From: Vulcanococcus sp. Clear-D1
GTDB lineage: Bacteria > Cyanobacteriota > Cyanobacteriia > PCC-6307 > Cyanobiaceae
Reading direction: 5' to 3'
NCBI RefSeq assembly: GCF_014654725.1
Contig: NZ_JACVZV010000005.1
Span: 33,724-97,723, forward strand
DNA: 64,000 nucleotides
The position numbers and the translations under genes were made by a program. Positions 59,478 to 64,000 of the stretch are shown piece by piece. The first letter of the stretch is position 1, and each line of letters opens with the position of its first letter. Under the pieces are notes generated by a model. The model made no database searches and was not told where the DNA came from. It saw only the letters and a list, made by a program, of their open reading frames with translations.

Positions 59478-59740
59478 CGGTTTCGGCCGGACTAGGTGGC
59501 TCACACCAGTGTTTCGGACAGCGGTTCGATTCCGCTCAGCTCCACTTTTCGGGGCTGCAATGGTTTCGACGGGGCATGAGGAGGGTGACTGAAGCCTGCT
59601 CGGTAAGAGCAAACACGTAACAGCGAACAACATCGTTCGTTTCTCCCGTCAGACCGCCCCTGTGGCCGCCTGACCCTAATAAGGGAGATGGGGTGAGATC
59701 AGCCTTATCAACCAAATGATCCATGGGGGCTGGAAGGCCC
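59478..59740 (+). ncRNA. ssrA: permuted two-piece tmRNA (ssrA)
   Basis: The acceptor half comes first: the T arm AGCGG-TTCGATT-CCGCT and CAGCTCC (59537-59543) with discriminator A (59544). A spacer of 6 bases (CTTTTC, 59545-59550) follows, then the coding half starts with GGGGCTG (59551-59557), which pairs with CAGCTCC to give a G·U third pair, the AlaRS identity element. The tag frame is 59623-59673: (A)NNIVRFSRQTAPVAA then TGA, starting at the resume codon GCG. The 5' and 3' limits are approximate. tmRNA rescues stalled ribosomes with SmpB. This gene order is known from alpha-cyanobacteria. Confidence 0.92.
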
Positions 59741-59840
59741 CTTCAACCGTTCTGGCGCAGGCGATCTGGCGATTACGTCAGACCCTCAAAAAAGCGGTGT
59801 TGCCAAAAGTGTTGTCAAAATCCCTGCGGTCTTGGACGGC

Positions 59841-60800
59841 ATGGATAAGGCAGAGGCGTTGGCTTTTGTCAGTCGTTTGTTCGATGCCGCTGATACTGGC
59901 GCCGTCCTCTGGGGCGATGAGCTGCTGCTCAAGCGGTTCCTCACTCAATGCAGCCGCACCGGTAGCCAAGAGACGCGGGACGGGTATCGCCGCGAGCTGA
60001 TGCATTACCTCCGTTGGCGTGATCAGCACCACCCCCATCTGCACTTGCGAGAGATCGCGCCAGCCATGGCTCAGGACTGGATTGATGCCTTGCGGCAGCA
60101 GGTGGATGCTGGTCTGATCAAGCCCCGAAGCTTCAACAGGCGCGTTAGCGCGGTCAGCTCCCTCTACCGCTGGGCTTCAGAGCTCTCCCGCTCGGCAGTC
60201 ACGGGCGTGCCGCGGAACCCCATCCCCCCGCGAGTGCAGCTCCATGCGCCAAAGCTGGCTAAGCCGCTGCCTGAAGCCGATCTGTCGGCAGTGCTGGGCA
60301 GGATCAGCCAAGCGAAAGCCCAAGGCTCAAAGACAGCAGCTAGAGATTTCGTCTTGGTGCGCGGCAGCTACCTGCTCGGTTGCCGAGTCACTGAGCTCTC
60401 TCGCTTGAAGTGGGGAGACATCGAGGCGGTCGAGGGTGGTGGTCAGGTCACGCTCCTCGGCAAGGGCAGTAAGCAGCGCACTGTCAAGGTCAGCCGTGAG
60501 ACCTTGGAGTTGTTTGAGTCGCTTGGCCGCGGCGAGCCTGATAGCTGGGTCTTCCCCTCAAGCCGGAAGAACGGTCCGTTGAGCCGTCAGGCGATTGCTG
60601 AACGGATGCGGCGCTGGGGCAAGGCGGTGGATGTCCATTTGCACCCTCACAAGCTCCGCCATACCCATGCCACCCATGCGATCCGCCGCGGGGTAGATGT
60701 CTTCACGCTCCAGAGCACGCTCGGGCACAGCAGTACAGCGACCACTTCTGGTTATGTCGCCGCTAACCCAGCGGACTCAAGTTCGCTAAGACTGGGTTGA
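59841..60800 (+). CDS. tyrosine recombinase/integrase next to ssrA
   Basis: ATG 59841 (TTG 59832 also possible) gives 319 residues. The N-terminal core-binding domain covers ~1-130, the catalytic domain follows: Arg I in LLGCRVTELSRLKW, Lys in LLGKGSKQRTVKV, HPHKLRHTHATH (HxLRH), LGHSSTATTSGY with the nucleophile Tyr. Integrases that use ssrA as attachment site are common; this one sits just after the tmRNA coding half, pointing into an AT-rich accessory region. It may be a resident integrase shared by picocyanobacteria or mark a true island; the far junction is outside the window. Confidence 0.9.
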   Translation: MDKAEALAFVSRLFDAADTGAVLWGDELLLKRFLTQCSRTGSQETRDGYRRELMHYLRWRDQHHPHLHLREIAPAMAQDWIDALRQQVDAGLIKPRSFNRRVSAVSSLYRWASELSRSAVTGVPRNPIPPRVQLHAPKLAKPLPEADLSAVLGRISQAKAQGSKTAARDFVLVRGSYLLGCRVTELSRLKWGDIEAVEGGGQVTLLGKGSKQRTVKVSRETLELFESLGRGEPDSWVFPSSRKNGPLSRQAIAERMRRWGKAVDVHLHPHKLRHTHATHAIRRGVDVFTLQSTLGHSSTATTSGYVAANPADSSSLRLG

Positions 60801-60880
60801 CGTAATACCGGTTGTGCCTGTCGCGAATTTCCACGGCTGGCATGCAGGTGTAAACTTGCACACCGCTTATCACTTGATTC

Positions 60881-61240
60881 ATGTCAATCCTTGTTTCCGT
60901 TGTCTTTGTTACTCAAGATCTGGTTGTGGGGACAGCGGAAGCTGCCATAAAGGCGCTGTGCTCGAACGATTTCGTCTCAAACGGTACATATCCCTTTGAG
61001 GCTGATTCCTTCGTTTCGGTAGTAAAAAAGCATGCCGTGTTTATTGATGATGAATTGGTCAAGGTTTGTGAAAGCCTTGGCGAGGCCGAGGCGGTAGTGC
61101 AAAAAATAGAGAAAGCCATCCAAGCGGTTGAGCAATTAGGTGTAAATGAGCCTGTGTCTCTTCTTGACTTATTTGAACATAAGGAGATGTTCGGTCAAGA
61201 TGAAGAGACAGAGGTGACGTGCCGGCGGATTCAGCTCTAA
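60881..61240 (+). CDS. unknown protein in ssrA-linked accessory region
   Basis: ATG 60881 gives 119 residues, acidic, with a possible hydrophobic N-terminus (ILVSVVFVTQDLVVG) that is too short for a sure signal peptide. A helical region LGEAEAVVQKIEKAIQAVEQ is in the middle, and the end is Cys-containing (EVTCRRIQL). It is AT-richer than the core genes and 3 bp upstream of the GIY-YIG gene, so they form one unit. No family recognised. Confidence 0.5.
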   Translation: MSILVSVVFVTQDLVVGTAEAAIKALCSNDFVSNGTYPFEADSFVSVVKKHAVFIDDELVKVCESLGEAEAVVQKIEKAIQAVEQLGVNEPVSLLDLFEHKEMFGQDEETEVTCRRIQL

Positions 61241-61243
61241 ATT

Positions 61244-61882
61244 ATGGACGCGAACAAGGGTGTCAATGAGCGAGAGTTCTTGTTTGAGAGGAAGCACTGG
61301 AATATGCTGCTTCGAAAACTTGCGCCTTCGCTTCAGTTGAAGGTAAAGCAGCACATCCGATTTAAGGAGACGGTAATTGTATTTGGTCCTGATAACGAAG
61401 ATAGGTCTGTGGAAAGGAGCCTTTCCCTTGATCTGAGCCTTAAAAGGGGTTCCGAGCATTTGGTGCGATATAATCAGGCGGAAATAAAGTTAATGGAGAA
61501 GGAGATAGGAGTCGCCCTGATCAGCACTCTTGCTGACCTTCGAGCTTTCCCAAAAGGCGCAACAAATAATGGAAAGCTTATTCAGCCTGAAGAATCAGAT
61601 CGCAGCTCTGGCGAAAGCGACTCATGCTTGGGCTTTGTGTATTTGATCCGAAATCAAGATCTCTTCAAGATAGGTATTACTTTGGACCTTAAGCGAAGAA
61701 TGGAGGAGCTTAAGCCTGACGAAATCGTAAATACTATCAAGTGCAAGAACTTTAGAGATGTCGAAAAGGATCTCCATTCGCTCTTCAGGAATGAAAGGCT
61801 GCCGCAAACCGAGTATTTCAGGTTGGACCAAGAACAGGTTCAAAGGATTCAGTCATTAATGGTTAAGTTGGCGGAATTCTGA
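61244..61882 (+). CDS. GIY-YIG (Mug113/T5orf172-type) nuclease-family protein
   Basis: The 212-residue product has in its C-terminal third CLGFVYLIRNQDLFKIGITL then DLKRRMEELKPD, the GIY-YIG-like block (here YLI...KIG), and FRDVEKDLHSLFRNERLPQT with EYFRLDQEQV, the Mug113/T5orf172 C-terminal half. The N-terminal ~120 residues are charged, helical and unrecognised. Such proteins occur in phages and mobile regions and probably cut or bind DNA. The gene lies between two unknown genes with 3-4 bp gaps, suggesting one operon (60881-62579). Confidence 0.75.
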   Translation: MDANKGVNEREFLFERKHWNMLLRKLAPSLQLKVKQHIRFKETVIVFGPDNEDRSVERSLSLDLSLKRGSEHLVRYNQAEIKLMEKEIGVALISTLADLRAFPKGATNNGKLIQPEESDRSSGESDSCLGFVYLIRNQDLFKIGITLDLKRRMEELKPDEIVNTIKCKNFRDVEKDLHSLFRNERLPQTEYFRLDQEQVQRIQSLMVKLAEF

Positions 61883-61886
61883 CGTA

Positions 61887-62579
61887 ATGCCTCTTATGAA
61901 TTACCGGTCAATGCTTCTAGGGCTGCTTGTCAGCCTCCCCCTTCTCCTTCACTCCGAGGCACACCCCAGTTCATGGGAAGAAATTGGTGCCAGTCGGTAT
62001 GGTGGAGCTGTATATGTCAAAAAAGGCTCTATCAAAAAAACAAAGAGCGTCAATTTTAAGGGCACTATTTATGTTGGCGCTGATTTTTCCTACAGCACCT
62101 TTGGTCGCACCGAAAGATCGAGATACGTATTCGACTGCAGTCTTTCCGCTTACAAAACAAGCGAGGCCGCTAGTGGCTACTATGTTGACCTTTCATGGGT
62201 CACTCCTTTTGACGGGAGCGATTCGGTCAAGAGGATAGCGTTCGACTACTTGTGTCCCAATATTGAGAATCCTTGGCTTAACTTTGGCGAAACTGACGGC
62301 GCTCTTAGTGAGATATATTATCTAAACAAGCAGACTTTGTCGAATTCGCGCAACTCTCGCTATGGGGAAGTGATTTCGGGTATTGTGGTAAAAGGATACG
62401 AAAAGAGCATGATTAGCCTTGATGCATTTGCAATTTATGTGTCATGCGGCAGGCGTCTTCTTGGAGCTCTGGATATGCTCTACTATAAGAGCCCTTCGAA
62501 TCCCGCGATAAGCCTTGAGGAGCCCAATCCCGGGAGCATTGGCTCGTTCTGGCTTGATCTTTTCTGCTCAAAGAGCTAG
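61887..62579 (+). CDS. exported protein of unknown function
   Basis: ATG 61887 gives a 230-residue product with a Sec signal peptide (MLLGLLVSLPLLLHSEAHPS). The mature N-terminal part SWEEIGASRYGGAVYVKKGS, then TIYVGADFSYSTFGRTERSRY and the DCSLSAYK segment resemble the small secreted domain often called surface-adhesin protein E-like in bacteria. Three further cysteines follow, suggesting disulfides. The function is unknown; it may be periplasmic. It follows the GIY-YIG gene by 4 bp. Confidence 0.6.
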   Translation: MPLMNYRSMLLGLLVSLPLLLHSEAHPSSWEEIGASRYGGAVYVKKGSIKKTKSVNFKGTIYVGADFSYSTFGRTERSRYVFDCSLSAYKTSEAASGYYVDLSWVTPFDGSDSVKRIAFDYLCPNIENPWLNFGETDGALSEIYYLNKQTLSNSRNSRYGEVISGIVVKGYEKSMISLDAFAIYVSCGRRLLGALDMLYYKSPSNPAISLEEPNPGSIGSFWLDLFCSKS

Positions 62580-62876
62580 ATGCTAGATATAGTTGCATTT
62601 GATGTAGCCCAAATGCTTGTGATTTGCTTCTGAAAGACTGCGATACTGTGCTTTACTAGATAAGCTCGATAAGTCAAATACTCTGCCGATTGTTTGGCTT
62701 CTTCGAAATAATATTGTTGCCTTTGCCTCTGGGTATGCTGTGGCGGAGTGGCTTTGTTCTGAACTGCTCTTGAACAGTATTACGCAATTTCTGATGACAA
62801 ATCTCATCGCCAGTTAGGCATAATTAGTCGCAATGACCCTTGCGTAAAGCTGAGAGTTTTGACGTCGCAACCGTCA
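62580..62876. other. gene-free gap in accessory region
   Basis: This 297-bp stretch between convergent genes has no convincing ORF, tRNA or strong hairpin. A minus-strand frame at 62583-62807 exists but has no good coding features and no ribosome-binding site. It is AT-rich like its surroundings. Confidence 0.5.
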
Positions 62877-64000
62877 TTACATCGCGTTGATCCGATTTTC
62901 GAGATTCGCAAGTTCAGTCTCAGCGATCAGTACCACGCCCGTTGACTCAGCTAGTCGCTTTGCAGCGCGCGTAAATTCTGCGTTCGAGACGACAACTGCA
63001 TGCGTTCCATTCCAGTGGGTCATGCCTGCTGTGACTTCTTGAACGGCTTTGTTCCCTACTGGGCTTGAGTAGCGCTTGCACTGAATGCAAACACGCGCAT
63101 TGTTCTTTGTCGCAATTAGATCGACCCCCTGGTCCCCTGTTACGGCTGTATCGCTTACCGACCATCCCGCTGCTTCCAGGAGGTCAGCGCAGTGCTTTTC
63201 GTAGTCAACCCCGCTCATCTCGCCCACGGATTCAAGAGGTCCCGCCTGAAGTACGGATTGGCATGCCTCTTCTATGTAGGTCGCAATCTCTGCGTACCAA
63301 TCCTCTTCGGTCTTATCTCGCTCGATGCGCTCATTTCCGCTCACGTCGACTACTTGTGAGTAGACGCTGCGATATTGCTCGTATCTTTCGAAGAAAACAT
63401 CGACGTCCTCGGCGGGCTCTCCTGTATTGCCAGTGCGCGGGAGTATTACTTTGTACCAGAAATAGGGCATCCCTTTCAGGAACCACTCATCATTACCAAC
63501 AAGAAATTGCAGCTTGATCATGCTTTGCATTAGCATTGGCTTGCCGATCCACTGATCAAGGTTTTCATTGCCATAAGCATCCTTGAAGACATATTTCTTT
63601 CTCTCTGCAACAAGGTTGTACTTGTGTTCTTCAATAATTCCTTTGATCTCATCGGCGAAGGTGTCCGCTTTTGATTTCTCTTCTTCCAGGCGCTGGGCTC
63701 TTTGCCTTTCGAGTTCCCGTTCTCTCTCAGCCGCCCTACTCCGTAGTGCCTCTTCTCTCTCGGCGCGCTCTTGTGACCAGCGCCTAAGGGTCCTCTCAAT
63801 TTTGCCTGGGACCCCTGCCCAGAAGAACAGCCCGACGCAAATGATGAAGGCGAGGCTTGCGGTAAAAACCACTGCTGCACTAGTCGTTAGCCATGTTCTA
63901 GACCAGCCTCGCTCAAAGTGGTCTTGGTCGTAATCGTTATTGCGTCTAAGGAATCTCTGGACAAACGGGTTTGAGCGACCGCAGTGAGCAGGAAAGAGTG
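62877..64000 (-). CDS. membrane-anchored Mrr-type restriction endonuclease, 5' end outside window
   Basis: The reading frame is open from 62877 to the window end: upstream of the GTG at 63872 it continues CGRSNPFVQRFLRRNNDYDQ and on, with no stop up to base 64000, so the N-terminus lies outside. The visible part has a helix (AAVVFTASLAFIICVGLFF), a charged coiled-coil of ~40 residues (RAAERERELERQRAQRLEEE), a middle domain and a C-terminal Mrr-like nuclease: CADLLEAAGWSV, GDQGVDLIA (D251), CIQCKRYSS (Q-x-K, K266, counted from the GTG). This D...QxK layout fits Mrr_cat enzymes. Anchoring at the membrane suggests an anti-phage or quality-control role, but this is inference. Confidence 0.78.
   Translation of the reverse strand, partial: LFPAHCGRSNPFVQRFLRRNNDYDQDHFERGWSRTWLTTSAAVVFTASLAFIICVGLFFWAGVPGKIERTLRRWSQERAEREEALRSRAAERERELERQRAQRLEEEKSKADTFADEIKGIIEEHKYNLVAERKKYVFKDAYGNENLDQWIGKPMLMQSMIKLQFLVGNDEWFLKGMPYFWYKVILPRTGNTGEPAEDVDVFFERYEQYRSVYSQVVDVSGNERIERDKTEEDWYAEIATYIEEACQSVLQAGPLESVGEMSGVDYEKHCADLLEAAGWSVSDTAVTGDQGVDLIATKNNARVCIQCKRYSSPVGNKAVQEVTAGMTHWNGTHAVVVSNAEFTRAAKRLAESTGVVLIAETELANLENRINAM

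Noticed and set aside
59755..59840. possible terminator or second attachment repeat between tmRNA and integrase
   Set aside because: A short A-run (CTCAAAAAAGCGG) is present, but I found no convincing hairpin with a T-run and no repeat of the tmRNA 3' part elsewhere in the window.
60814..60999. 61-residue plus-strand frame after the ssrA-linked integrase
   Set aside because: It overlaps the 119-residue gene that forms a tight unit with the next gene, and its Cys/Arg-rich translation has no features.

Overview
The window looks like chromosome from a high-GC alpha-cyanobacterium of the Cyanobium/Synechococcus/Vulcanococcus type. It carries a phycobilisome rod-core linker (cpcG), a phycobilin lyase, psbX, a high-light-inducible protein, Ycf66, a cyanobacterial suf operon with SufR, ferredoxin-thioredoxin reductase, and a circularly permuted two-piece tmRNA whose acceptor half precedes the coding half, the arrangement known from alpha-cyanobacteria. 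Most of the window is compact GC-rich core genome with many 1-4 bp start/stop overlaps. Two stretches are visibly AT-richer with loose gene packing, and each has a tyrosine recombinase at its left edge.

Layout. 1-6.1 kb: ClC channel (cut by the window start), pterin dehydratase, a secreted protein, phosphoglucomutase, a small exported protein and a TPR-sulfotransferase. 6.2-16.5 kb: island 1, inserted in the 3' end of a phospholipase-D-like lipoprotein gene and bounded by a 162-bp perfect direct repeat (6232-6393 and 16281-16442). It carries an integrase, a run of tiny coupled genes with ribbon-helix-helix-like sequences, a zinc-ribbon protein, a sulfotransferase, a zinc metalloprotease and a 1025-residue lectin/SWM-repeat surface protein. 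The last two end in nearly the same module. 16.2-21.9 kb: the interrupted PLD gene, DUF4912 protein, CpcG, CpcS-type lyase, EamA transporter. 21.5-27.9 kb: sufR, then ftrC-sufB-sufC-sufD-sufS on the opposite strand, with an inverted repeat between them. 27.9-34.3 kb: two methyltransferases and a flavin amine oxidase in one overlapping unit, DUF1543, a Tat-exported phosphoesterase, and mtnA next to a class II aldolase. 34.3-39.1 kb: two tandem GltS-type symporters and an S9 peptidase. 39.1-49.5 kb: def, rpsU with a clear terminator, comM, HIT protein, ABC exporter-like protein, hli, two lipoproteins, ycf66, psbX, YggT, accC, tRNA-Leu(GAG). 49.5-59.4 kb: LpxB-like glycosyltransferase, msrB, PRC-barrel protein, smc, a membrane stress pair, Na+/H+ antiporter, rRNA methyltransferase. 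59.4-64 kb: permuted ssrA followed directly by a second integrase and an AT-rich accessory region holding an unknown protein, a GIY-YIG (Mug113-type) protein, an exported protein and a membrane-anchored Mrr-type nuclease that runs off the window end.

The most unusual parts are island 1 and the ssrA-linked accessory region. All assignments come from reading the sequence. No database search was run, so family names rest on recognised motifs and hypothetical genes are labelled as such.
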